Below are positions 48,875 through 57,800 of a stretch of 64,000 bases of DNA, in pieces. The position numbers were made by a program, and so were the translations under genes. A model generated the notes under the pieces. It saw nothing but the letters and a program-made list of their open reading frames with translations, did not search any database and was not told where the DNA came from. Position 1 is the first letter of the stretch, and each line of letters starts with the position of its first letter. This DNA is from Nonomuraea soli. Lineage in GTDB: Bacteria > Actinomycetota > Actinomycetes > Streptosporangiales > Streptosporangiaceae. The DNA is taken from NCBI RefSeq assembly GCF_013761175.1, contig NZ_JACDUR010000005.1, positions 158,970 to 222,969 on the forward strand, read 5' to 3'.

Positions 48875-50323
48875 ATGCCACTGCCTCGCCTCCTACCCTT
48901 GTCCGCCGTGCGTCTGGTCAGAAAACACCACACATGGGTGAGCCTGCTCGCCCTGCTCTCGTGCTGCCTCTACGCCTTTCTGGGGCTGGTCAGGCTGGCC
49001 ACCTACCGGGCCACGACCTTCGACCTGGTGATCTTCGATCAGACGGTGCGCGCTTATGCGGACTTCTCCGCCCCGCACACCGCCGCCGTCGGGGCCTTTC
49101 GCGATCGCGGCTTGGAGTATCTCCAGCTCGCCGATCATTTCTCCCCCATCTGGGCGTTGCTGGCGCCGTTCTATTGGGTGCATGACAGTCCGGCGACGCT
49201 GATCGTCGCGCAGGCGTTGTTGCTGGCGGCGGCTGTTCCGTTCATCTGGGTGTTCACGCGGCGGCAGCTCGGGCGGGCGGCCGCCTATTGCGTCAGCGTG
49301 GCGTATGCGTTGTCCTGGCCCATCGCGCAAATGGTGAACTTCGACGTGCACGAGGTCATGTTCGTGCCCGTGTTGTCGGCGATCGCCATCGAGCGTTATC
49401 AGGTGCGCAGCTATCTCGGGTTCTACGCGGCGATCTTCGGGCTGCTCCTGGTCAAGGAGGACATGGGGCTGATCGTCGTGGGGTTCGGGCTGTATCTGCT
49501 GACCCGGCGCGACTGGTTTCATGCGTGCAACACGATCGGGCTGGGGCTGCTGCATTTCGGGCTCGTACGGGCGGTGCTCATTCCGGCCGCCGGTGGGGAT
49601 CCGACGGATTACTGGGCGTACGGACACCTCGGGGAAGGGGTGTCCCAGATGGTGGCCGCGGTGTTTTCCGATCCGTTCTCCGCGCTGTTCGGTAACGGTG
49701 CCGAGGCCAAGGTCGACACGATGGTGTTGCTGGTGTGGCCGACATTGTTGTTGTGCTTGCTTTCGCCTTTGACTCTGGCCGCCTTGCCCAATCTGTTCGA
49801 GCGGCTGTTGTCCGATCGGGAGCCCTGGTGGCAGGCGGACTTTCACTACAACGCGTTCATCGTCGTCATTCTGCTGTGTGCTGGGGTCGATGGGTTGGTG
49901 CGGTTGTTGCGGTGGGTCAAGCGGCCCGGGGATCGGTCACTACAGCTGTTGTGGGCGGGAGCGGTGGCGGTGGTGGCCCTGACGCTGGTGCCTCGGTTCG
50001 CCTTTGACCAGCTCGTCTCGCCCGACTTCTACAAGGGGGACGAGGGTAGGGCGGCGGCGTTGGAGCCGGCGTTGGAGCAGGTGCCGGACGGGGTGGTGGT
50101 GGAGGCCGTCAACTATGCGGGGCCGGCGCTGACGGACCGCACCACCGTGCTGCTGTGGCGGCCTGAGCCCAGTGGAGCGCCATGGATTGTGGCTGACACT
50201 GTGCGGTGGGATTTTCCGTTCGGGTCGCTTGAGGATCAGGCGGGGACGGTGACCAGGCTGGAGAGTGAGGGGTATCGGCGGGTGTTCGAGAAGGACGGGG
50301 TGGTAGTGCTGCACCGGCCGTGA
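48875..50323 (+). CDS. DUF2079 integral membrane protein (second paralogue)
   Basis: A 482-residue protein with the same order of motifs as the first copy: TTFDLVIFDQTVRAYADF, QLADHFSPIWALLAPFYWVH, NFDVHEVMFVPVLSAIAIER and LLVKEDMGL. It is clearly a tandem duplicate, but its codon use differs: many TTG, TAT, GTT and GGG codons where the first copy uses CTC, TAC, GTC and GGC. That suggests an old duplication in a different mutational setting, or separate acquisition. The possible role is the same: a membrane GT-C-like enzyme of the cell envelope. Start ATG 48875. Confidence 0.8.
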   Translation: MPLPRLLPLSAVRLVRKHHTWVSLLALLSCCLYAFLGLVRLATYRATTFDLVIFDQTVRAYADFSAPHTAAVGAFRDRGLEYLQLADHFSPIWALLAPFYWVHDSPATLIVAQALLLAAAVPFIWVFTRRQLGRAAAYCVSVAYALSWPIAQMVNFDVHEVMFVPVLSAIAIERYQVRSYLGFYAAIFGLLLVKEDMGLIVVGFGLYLLTRRDWFHACNTIGLGLLHFGLVRAVLIPAAGGDPTDYWAYGHLGEGVSQMVAAVFSDPFSALFGNGAEAKVDTMVLLVWPTLLLCLLSPLTLAALPNLFERLLSDREPWWQADFHYNAFIVVILLCAGVDGLVRLLRWVKRPGDRSLQLLWAGAVAVVALTLVPRFAFDQLVSPDFYKGDEGRAAALEPALEQVPDGVVVEAVNYAGPALTDRTTVLLWRPEPSGAPWIVADTVRWDFPFGSLEDQAGTVTRLESEGYRRVFEKDGVVVLHRP

Positions 50324-50432
50324 GGCGGAGCCGTCGGCTTCTGGGTGTTGGGGCTCGGCGCGCAGGACGTAGACCTCAGCGTGGCAGGGGTGCGCGTGGC
50401 GGAGGTACGCCCCGGCAGGGGGCGTGGACCGA

Positions 50433-51560
50433 TCAGCGGGAGCGGGCCTGGGCGTAGCACTGGTCGAAGCCGTCGAGGACGATCGGCCAGGAACCGGCCA
50501 CCGGGTCCACGGCGCGGTTGTGAGCGGCGATCGCGGTTCGCAGCGACGGGTCGGTGCTCAGGCGGACGACCGCGTCCACCAGTTCGTCGAAGGTACGGCC
50601 GAGCAGGCCCTCCTTGCCGTGCCGTACGAAATCCGCCACACCGCTCTGGGCGCGGGCGACGACGGGGAGGCCTGCGGCGCGGGCTTCGAGGGCGGCGATG
50701 CCGAAGGACTCGCGGGGGGCGGGGGCGATGAAGAGATCGGCCGAGGTGAGGGTTTTGGCGATCTGCTCCCGGGAGTAGCGGCCGGGCAGGGAGACCCAGG
50801 AGGTCATGCCGTGCTTGGCCAGGTAGCGCTCCATGGAGGAGCGGGCCGGGCCGTCGCCGATGACCGTGACGCGGAGGGGGACGCTGGCGGGGATGCGGGA
50901 GCGGGCCTGGTGGAGGAGGCGGAGGAGGCGGACGGGTTGTTTGCGGGGGGCCAGGCGGCCCACGGCGACGATGTGGATCTCGCCCGAGTTGGAGCGAGCG
51001 GTGGCGCCGGATTCGGCGTGAGCGCCCCCCGTGGGCCGGGTGCGCCAGCCCGACAGGTCGAGGCCGTTGGACACCACGTGCACCGGCACCCCCCGCCCCG
51101 CCACCGCCCGGATCGGGACCGCGGCCGCCGTGCTGACCGTGGTGGCGACCAGCCCCCACCTCTGCCACTCGAAAACCAGCCGAAGCGCCCGATACAGCCC
51201 CCTCGTCACCGGGTCCCACATCGAGTGCACCGTGACCACCACGGGCAGCCCGACGCGGACGGCGGCGCGGACGCCCTGCCAGGCGAACGGGGAGACGGCG
51301 CCCGTGTGGACGTGCACCACGTCCGGGCGCCGTGAGGTCATGAGGCGGGTGAGGTGCTTCACGCCGGCGGGGTGTACGGGCAGGTCGAAGGGCATGCGGG
51401 CGACGATGCGCCGGATCCCGGGCATGGGCTCTCCGCGGGTCGCGGTGGCCACCTCGACCTCGTGCCCGGCTTCGCGCTGTTTGCCGACCAGATCGGCCAC
51501 CTGTACCTCGATGCCGCCGAGCCTGGGCAGGTAACAGTCACTCACGTGAAGGATCCGCAC
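50433..51560 (-). CDS. GT4-family glycosyltransferase
   Basis: A 375-residue retaining glycosyltransferase (GT-B fold). The N-terminal domain starts RILHVSDCYLPRLGGIEVQV; the C-terminal nucleotide-sugar domain has VAVGRLAPRKQPVRLLRLLH and the ES(F/Y)G motif APRESFGIAALEARAAGLPV, typical of GT4. It transfers a sugar from a nucleotide donor, probably to a lipid or glycan for the envelope. GTG 51560 gives the standard MRILHV start; GTG 51569 is possible. The open frame continues far upstream, but only as a high-GC shadow. It diverges from a PIG-L deacetylase gene across 24 bp. Confidence 0.88.
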   Translation of the reverse strand: MRILHVSDCYLPRLGGIEVQVADLVGKQREAGHEVEVATATRGEPMPGIRRIVARMPFDLPVHPAGVKHLTRLMTSRRPDVVHVHTGAVSPFAWQGVRAAVRVGLPVVVTVHSMWDPVTRGLYRALRLVFEWQRWGLVATTVSTAAAVPIRAVAGRGVPVHVVSNGLDLSGWRTRPTGGAHAESGATARSNSGEIHIVAVGRLAPRKQPVRLLRLLHQARSRIPASVPLRVTVIGDGPARSSMERYLAKHGMTSWVSLPGRYSREQIAKTLTSADLFIAPAPRESFGIAALEARAAGLPVVARAQSGVADFVRHGKEGLLGRTFDELVDAVVRLSTDPSLRTAIAAHNRAVDPVAGSWPIVLDGFDQCYAQARSR

Positions 51561-51584
51561 TCGTCCCACACTAATCTGGGGCTT

Positions 51585-52397
51585 GTGCCTCCACGTACAG
51601 CCGTGTTCTTCCATGCTCATCCCGACGACGAGGCCCTGCTGACGGCGGGAACGATGGCGATGCTCGCCGCCGAGGGTCATCGGGTCGTCCTGGTCGTGGC
51701 CACCGCGGGTGAGCGCGGCCTGTCCGATCTGGAGCCCGGTGACGAGCTGGGCATGACCCGGTTGAAGGAGCTCTACGAGTCGGCGGCGGTGCTGGGCTGT
51801 GCCCGGGTGGAGTGTCTGGGGTACGGGGATTCGGGGCTGAGCCCGTCGGGTGGGATCGCGGCGGATCGGCCTGACAACGCGTTCATCGACGCCGATTCCG
51901 AGGAGGCCGCGGAGAAGCTGGCGGCGATCCTGCGGGAGGAGCGGGCGGATCTGGTGGCGATCTACGATCCGGCGGGCGGGTACGGGCATCCCGACCATGT
52001 GCAGGTGCACCGGGTGGGGCGGCGGGCGGCCGAGCTGGCGGGCACGCCGATCGTGCTGGAGGCGACGGTCAACCGGGATCCGCTGGTGAAGCTGCTGCGG
52101 ATGGCGGGGAAGGTGTATCGGTTCCCGCCGGAGTTCGATCCGCGGACGTTCGAGAGCGCGTACACGGCTGGGGCGGACATCACGCATCGGGTGAATGTCA
52201 GGCGGTATGCGAAGCAGAAGCGGGCGTCGATGGCCGCGCATGCGTCTCAGGCTTCGGGGGGCGAGAGTGATCGGACGCTGGCGGTGATGCTCAAGGTTCC
52301 TGGGCCGTTGTATCGGCAGGTGTTCGGGACCGAATGGTTCGTACGGCGGGGCCTGCCGCCTGGCACGCGGCTCAAGCACCCGTTCGACGAGCCCTGA
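51585..52397 (+). CDS. PIG-L family N-acetylglucosaminyl deacetylase-like protein
   Basis: A 270-residue zinc hydrolase. The family motif FFHAHPDDEALLTAGTMAML gives the first His and the Asp-Asp pair; the second metal His is in GGYGHPDHVQVHRVG. PIG-L enzymes remove acetyl groups from N-acetylglucosamine-containing lipids or small molecules (for example MshB). GTG 51585 is used; TAATCT at 51572-51577 sits seven bases upstream, suggesting a leaderless message. Divergent from the GT4 gene: together they could attach and then deacetylate an aminosugar. Codon use is more T/G-rich than neighbours. Confidence 0.87.
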   Translation: MPPRTAVFFHAHPDDEALLTAGTMAMLAAEGHRVVLVVATAGERGLSDLEPGDELGMTRLKELYESAAVLGCARVECLGYGDSGLSPSGGIAADRPDNAFIDADSEEAAEKLAAILREERADLVAIYDPAGGYGHPDHVQVHRVGRRAAELAGTPIVLEATVNRDPLVKLLRMAGKVYRFPPEFDPRTFESAYTAGADITHRVNVRRYAKQKRASMAAHASQASGGESDRTLAVMLKVPGPLYRQVFGTEWFVRRGLPPGTRLKHPFDEP

Positions 52398-52465
52398 GAG
52401 GAGGACTGGGGGCGGGTGGAGGTGGGTGACCGGGCAACCCACGTGACCGTGCCGACAGCGGGCGA

Positions 52466-54508
52466 TCACTTCCCGGCCAGCAGTGCCCCGATGGCCTCCC
52501 CCAGATTCACCTCTCTCCCCTCCCCGTAAAGCGCCTCGAATCCCTCGTCCCCCACCAGCTCCCGCGCCGCGCTCACGCACTGCTCCCGCGGTGACGACAG
52601 CTGCGCCGACCCCATCGCCACCGCCTCCGCCCCCTGGTCGCTCCACACCTGCTGCGACAGCCCCAGCAGCCGTGCCGCCGTCCGCCCGTCGCCTCGGGCG
52701 ACGGCGATGCGGGCCAGGAGGTCGAGGACCAGCGCCGTGCCGACGGTGTCGTGCAGCCGCCATTTGGTCTCCAGGCAGCGCAGCGCCAGTTCCTCGGCCC
52801 CGTCGGGGTCGCCCTGCGCGAGCCGTACGCCGCTGAGGTGGTGGTCGGCGTAGGAGCGCACCCATCGCCCGCCGAAGGTGTCGGAGATCTGCCACATCTC
52901 CTCGACGATCCCTGTCGCCGTGGTCAGGTCGCGGCCTTCGAGCATGAGGGAGAGCGCGTGCACCGACAGCGACAGCAGCACGCCGAAGCCGGTGTCGCCG
53001 AGCCCGCGGTGGATGTCGGCGGCGTCGGTGGCGAGGATGACGGCGTCGTCGAGGGCGCCGCGCAGCATCGCGAGCATCGCGCGCATGGTGAGGACGTAGG
53101 CGCCGGCGAGGGCGTCGTCCTGCCATGCGGCGGCGACGCCGGCCTCGTCGAGCATCCGCTGGGCGGCGTGGTGGTCGCCCTGGGTCATGGCGACGAACGC
53201 GCACGCCCACAGCGCCGCCGTACGCTCGTAGGACGGCTGGGGGCAGCGGGACAGCGCCCGGTCGAGCTGGTGGCGTCCCTCGCGGACGTGCCCGCAGGCG
53301 ACCCAGAAGTAGACGAGCGAGGCGGCCAGGTCGAGGCCGGTGGGGAAGTCGTCGGGGTGCGACCAGCAGTAGTCGAAGGCGATGCGGAGGTTGGCCAGTT
53401 CTCCGGCCATGCGGTCGGCCCATTCGAACTGCTCGGGGCCGCGCCAGTCGGCGTTGAACCACCGGGCCAGGCCCAGGTAGTAGTCGCGGTGTCTGCGCCG
53501 TAGCTGTTGCTCGTCGCCCAGGTGCCCGAGCCATTCGCGGCCGTAGGCGCGGATCGTGTCGAGCATCCGGTAGCGGCCGCCGGGCAGGCGCTGCACGATC
53601 GACTTGTCGACGAGGCCGCGTAGGGTCCGCAGGGCGCTCTCCGGCGTGAGGGGCCGGTGCGAGCAGACGGTGATCACGCCGTCCTGGGCGAAGCTTCCGA
53701 CGAACACCGACAGCCGCGCCCAGAGCAGCCGTTCCAGCGGCTCGCACAGCTCGTGGCTCCACCCGACGGTCGTGCGCATGCTCTGGTGGCGCGGTACGCC
53801 GGTGCGGGTGAGGCCGTCGAGTCGCCGCGACTCGAGCTCCGAGAGGATCTCCTCCACCGTCAGCGACCCGGTCTGGGCGGCGGCCAGCTCGATGGCCAGC
53901 GGCAGCCCTTGAAGCCGGTCGCACAGCTCCAGCACCGGGCCGGTGACGTCGAGGCCGGCGTGTACGGCACGCGCCCGCTCGGTGAACAGGCGGACCGCCT
54001 CCTGCTCGATGCGCAGGGGCTCGACGGGCAGGATGTGCTCGCCGGGCAGCCCGAGCGGTTGCCTGCTGGTGGCGAGGATGCGCAGCCCGGGGGCGGAGCG
54101 CAGGAGGTAGGCCGACAGGGCGGCGCAGTGGTCGACGAGGTGCTCGCAGGTGTCGAGCAGCAGCAGGACCTGCTTGTCCGCCAGGTGGTCGGCCAGTACC
54201 TGGACCTGCTGCCTGGCCGTCTGGTCGCGTACGCCGAGCACGCCGCACACCTCGTGGGCCAGGAGTTCGGGGTCCTGCAGCTCGGACAGTTCGACCAGCC
54301 AGACCCCGTCGGCGAAGCGCCCTGCCGTACGTTTGGCAGCCCGCAGCGCGAGGCGGGTCTTGCCCACTCCTCCCGTCCCGGTGAGGGTGACCAGGCGGGC
54401 CGAGCGCAACAGTTTGACCACTCCGCCCTGCTCGGCGATCCGGCCGACGAAGCTGGTCATGTCCGCGGGGAGGTTTCCGCGGCTCCGGACAACGGCCATC
54501 ACCCGCAT
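52466..54508 (-). CDS. AfsR/LuxR-like signalling ATPase without DNA-binding domain
   Basis: A 680-residue protein. It starts with NLPADMTSFVGR, then Walker A LTGTGGVGKTRLALRAAKRT and Walker B VLLLLDTCEHLVDHCAALSA, followed by SRQPLGLPGEHILPVEPL as in NB-ARC/AfsR proteins, and a TPR-like helical C-terminal half. In family members this layout is usually preceded by a BTAD/OmpR domain or followed by a LuxR helix-turn-helix; neither is present. The protein ends EVNLGEAIGALLAGK, the point at which a LuxR domain would usually begin. It may be a truncated regulator or act through a partner. It lies next to the siderophore operon on the same strand. Confidence 0.82.
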   Translation of the reverse strand: MRVMAVVRSRGNLPADMTSFVGRIAEQGGVVKLLRSARLVTLTGTGGVGKTRLALRAAKRTAGRFADGVWLVELSELQDPELLAHEVCGVLGVRDQTARQQVQVLADHLADKQVLLLLDTCEHLVDHCAALSAYLLRSAPGLRILATSRQPLGLPGEHILPVEPLRIEQEAVRLFTERARAVHAGLDVTGPVLELCDRLQGLPLAIELAAAQTGSLTVEEILSELESRRLDGLTRTGVPRHQSMRTTVGWSHELCEPLERLLWARLSVFVGSFAQDGVITVCSHRPLTPESALRTLRGLVDKSIVQRLPGGRYRMLDTIRAYGREWLGHLGDEQQLRRRHRDYYLGLARWFNADWRGPEQFEWADRMAGELANLRIAFDYCWSHPDDFPTGLDLAASLVYFWVACGHVREGRHQLDRALSRCPQPSYERTAALWACAFVAMTQGDHHAAQRMLDEAGVAAAWQDDALAGAYVLTMRAMLAMLRGALDDAVILATDAADIHRGLGDTGFGVLLSLSVHALSLMLEGRDLTTATGIVEEMWQISDTFGGRWVRSYADHHLSGVRLAQGDPDGAEELALRCLETKWRLHDTVGTALVLDLLARIAVARGDGRTAARLLGLSQQVWSDQGAEAVAMGSAQLSSPREQCVSAARELVGDEGFEALYGEGREVNLGEAIGALLAGK

Positions 54509-54544
54509 GGTAAGGCGGGCGACGGCCGTTGGAGAAGGTCGTGC

Positions 54545-54832
54545 CTACATGCGGGGGCTCCATGTCACGACCAGGCTGTCGCGCGTGCCGAAGCGTTCCA
54601 GATGGTCGGTCACCACGTAGCGCACGCGTCCCAGGCTCTCCTCGTCCGGCGCGCTCACCTCCAGGTGGAGGGCGCCTCCGGAGGCTCGCATGACGCAGGT
54701 GCCCCAGTCGAAACGCGCCGTGCCCTCCTCGTCGGTCCACTCGGCGGGTACCTTGTGCGCGAAGTGTTTGCACAGCTGCACCAGGTAGCGCGCGGCGCGC
54801 TCGGTCTCCACGGTGGACGTGATCGTCAGCAC
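54545..54832 (-). CDS. DUF2218 protein
   Basis: A 95-residue protein: TSTVETERAARYLVQLCKHF, then FDWGTCVMRASGGALHLEVS and RVRYVVTDHLERFGTRDSLV. This is DUF2218, a small family repeatedly encoded with siderophore uptake and iron genes, of unknown biochemical role. The GTG at 54832 overlaps the NRPS stop by seven bases (GTGCTGA), so it is the last gene of the siderophore operon and is translationally coupled. Confidence 0.83.
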   Translation of the reverse strand: MLTITSTVETERAARYLVQLCKHFAHKVPAEWTDEEGTARFDWGTCVMRASGGALHLEVSAPDEESLGRVRYVVTDHLERFGTRDSLVVTWSPRM

Positions 54833-57800
54833 AGAACCTCCTTGTAGATGATCGGCGGGCACTCGAAGGCCGAGGCCCGCTCGCAACGCACCTCGCCGAG
54901 CGCCTCGGGTGCGCCGGCGGCCAGGTCGAAGAAGAGCGCCAGCGCGGGGTCCAGCGCCCTGATCCGCTCCACCCAGGCGGGCAGGGGGATGCGCGGCACG
55001 CCCAGGAGCTCGGCCAGGACCTCGCCGAGCCGTACGGGCGGGCGGGGCGCGAGGTTGAACACGCCGGTCGCGCCGGTCGCGGACAGGCCCACGATCGCCT
55101 GGGCGGCGTAGCCGACCGGCGTCCACGGCTCGACGACGTCCAGCTCCGGGCGCGCGCCGGTCTGCTCGCAGGCGCGCAGGATGCGCCAGAACAGGTCCTG
55201 AGGGTTGGGCTCGCCGACGACCCTGCCGAGGCGGTAGACGGCGGCGGGCAGACCGCGGTCAAGCGCCTGCCGTACGAGCTCCTCGGCGGCCCATTTGCTG
55301 CGCTGGTAGCCGTCGCGCAGGCCGTCGTGGGCGGGGACGAAGTCCTCGGGGATCGGCCGGCCGGGCGGGGCGACGGCGAGGGTCGACACGTGGTGAACGG
55401 GGACGCCCAGGCGCAGGACGTCGATGGTGGCGCCGACGTTCACGGGGCTCAGGCTCGCGTAGCCGCGGGTCACGTTGACGACGGCGGCGTTGTGGTAGAC
55501 CGCGTCGACGCGCGGCAGGCCGGCGGTCCAGCCGGGGGTGGTCAGGTCGGTGGGTACGGCCAGCACGCGCGGGTGGCCGGGCAGGCGGCTCGGGTCGCGC
55601 ACGGGGCACACGACGCGGGCGTCGGTGGCGGCGAGCAGTTCGGCCAGCAGGTGCCGGCCGACGAAGCCGGTCGCGCCGGTGAGCAGGACGGCTCCGGCGT
55701 GTGGCGTACGGCGGGGCCGGACGTCGTCGGGGAGGCGCGCGTCCCTTTCCCAGGGGGCGTCGGCGGCTGCGTCTCCTTGCAGGGCGGCGGCGAGGGTGGT
55801 GGGGGTGGGGTGGCGGAAGACGAGGGTGCCGGGGATCTGGCGGCCGAGGAGGACGGAGAGGCGGTTGACGACCTGGATGGTCTGGAGTGAGGTGCCGCCG
55901 AGGAGGAAGAAGTCGGCGTCGGGGGATATTTCGGGAATGCCGAGCACCTCCCGCCACACGTCGAGCACGGCCGCGAAGACGGGCGAGACGGCGAGCGAGG
56001 AGGCAGGCGCACCAGCAGGCGCACCAGCAGGCGATACGGCGGGCGATACGGCGGATCCGCCGACGGACGCGGGCGCGGCGGTGAGCGAGTCCCGCAGGGC
56101 CGCGCGATCGATCTTGCCCGACCCGGTCCTCGGCAGCCGCCCCACGTAGGCGATGTGCCCCGGGATCAGCGCCGCCGGCAACACCCCCCGCAAGTGCTCC
56201 CGCAGGTCGGCCGCCTCTCCCACCACGAAGGCCGCCAGGTGCCGCACCCCGCCGCTCCCGACCCGCCCCACCACGGCCGCCTCCCGCACCGAGGGATGCG
56301 CGAGCAGGGCCGCCTCCACCTCCCCCGGATCGACCCGATGCCCGCTGATCTTGAACTGGTCGTCCACCCGCCCCAGGTGGACCAGTTGCCCGTCCCTCCT
56401 GACCCGCACCCGGTCCCCGGTCCGATACACCCGGTCGAACCCGGCGCCGCCCACGTACCCCCGGGCCACCCCGTCCCCCTTGATCACCAGCTCCCCCCGC
56501 GAGACGGCCAGCCGTACCCCCGGCAGCGGCCGCCCGATGGGCGCCTCGGCGTCGCCGGGCTCGAGGTCGGCCGCGGTGGCGACCACGGTGGCCTCGGTGG
56601 GCCCGTAGGTGTTGATCAGCCGCACGCCCGCACCCACGGCGGCGTGCCAGTCGGCGACGCGCGCGGGCTGGGCCGCCTCTCCCCCGATGATCACCGTGCG
56701 CAGCCCGGAGGGCAGCGAGCACAGTCCCGCCGCCAGGGCGTGGGCGACCTCGTGCCAGTAGGCGGTCGGCAGGTCGAGCACGGTGATGCCGAGATCGGCA
56801 CACGCCTGCAGCAGCCGCGGCACCGACGCGATCATGTCGTCGGTCCGCAGCACCAGGCACCCGCCCGCGCACAGCGTGAGGAAGATCTCCTCCACGGACG
56901 CGTCGAAGTGCAGCGGCGCGAACTGCAGCACCCGGTCCTCGCCGGTGATCCCGTAGCGGGCGCTCGCCCCGGCCACGAACTGCGCCAGCGCCTCGTTCCC
57001 TACCGCCACCCCCTTGGGCCGTCCGGTGGAGCCGGAGGTGTACATGACGTAGGCCAGGCCGGAGGGCGAGCCGGTGGAGAGCCGTCGCACGCCTGACGGG
57101 GTGACGAGCACGTCGGGCCGGGCGTCGGCGAGCACCGCGTCCAGCCGCGCCTTCGGCCAGGTGGGGTCGAGCGGCAGGTAGGCGACGCCGGCCAGGGCGC
57201 AGCCGACGATGGCGACGATCGCCTCGACGCCGCGCGGCAGCATGACACCGGCGAGCCCGGCCCGGCCGGCCTGGGTCCCGAAGGCGTGTTCGCCGAAGGC
57301 CTGGGCCGCCTTCATCAGCTCCCGATACGTCATCCGCCGCCCGCCCAGCTCCACGGCTCCCTCGAAGGGACGCTCCGCCGCCCGTGCCCGCAGCAGGCAG
57401 GCGACCGGCACCGCGGGTGCGGGAAGCGGCCCGCCGTCGAGCGGGCTGCCGTGCCGTACGGGACGGCCCGACAGGAGCCCGCCGAAGTGCTCCAGCCAGC
57501 TCTGCAGGTGCCCTTCGACCTCGTCGGCGGAGTAGGCGGCCGCGTTGGCCTCCAGGACGACCCGGTCGGAGACGGTCACCGACAGGTCCTCCACGGGCCC
57601 GGCCGACAGGGTGCGCACGGTGCCGGTCGCCTCCCCGAAGGCCAGGGGCCGGCGGAAGGGCAGCAGGTTGACGACGGGCCCGAACAGCCGCCGCTCCCCG
57701 CCCACCAGCCGCAGGTCGCGGCGCAGCCATTCGTAGCGGTAGCCGTGGTGCGGCCTGCTGTCGCGGACCACGCCGGCGACCTGGCCGCACAGGGCGTCGA

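Noticed and set aside
50433..52397. Mycothiol genes mshA and mshB.
   Set aside because: The glycosyltransferase lacks the MshA N-terminal features I know, and the deacetylase is a generic PIG-L type, so only the broader families are supported.
51570..55262. The 50433 frame stays open on the minus strand as far as 55262, which would make a 1609-residue fusion with the glycosyltransferase.
   Set aside because: Only the first-described GT4 part has family motifs and normal composition; the rest is antisense to PIG-L and out of frame with the ATPase, DUF2218 and NRPS genes.
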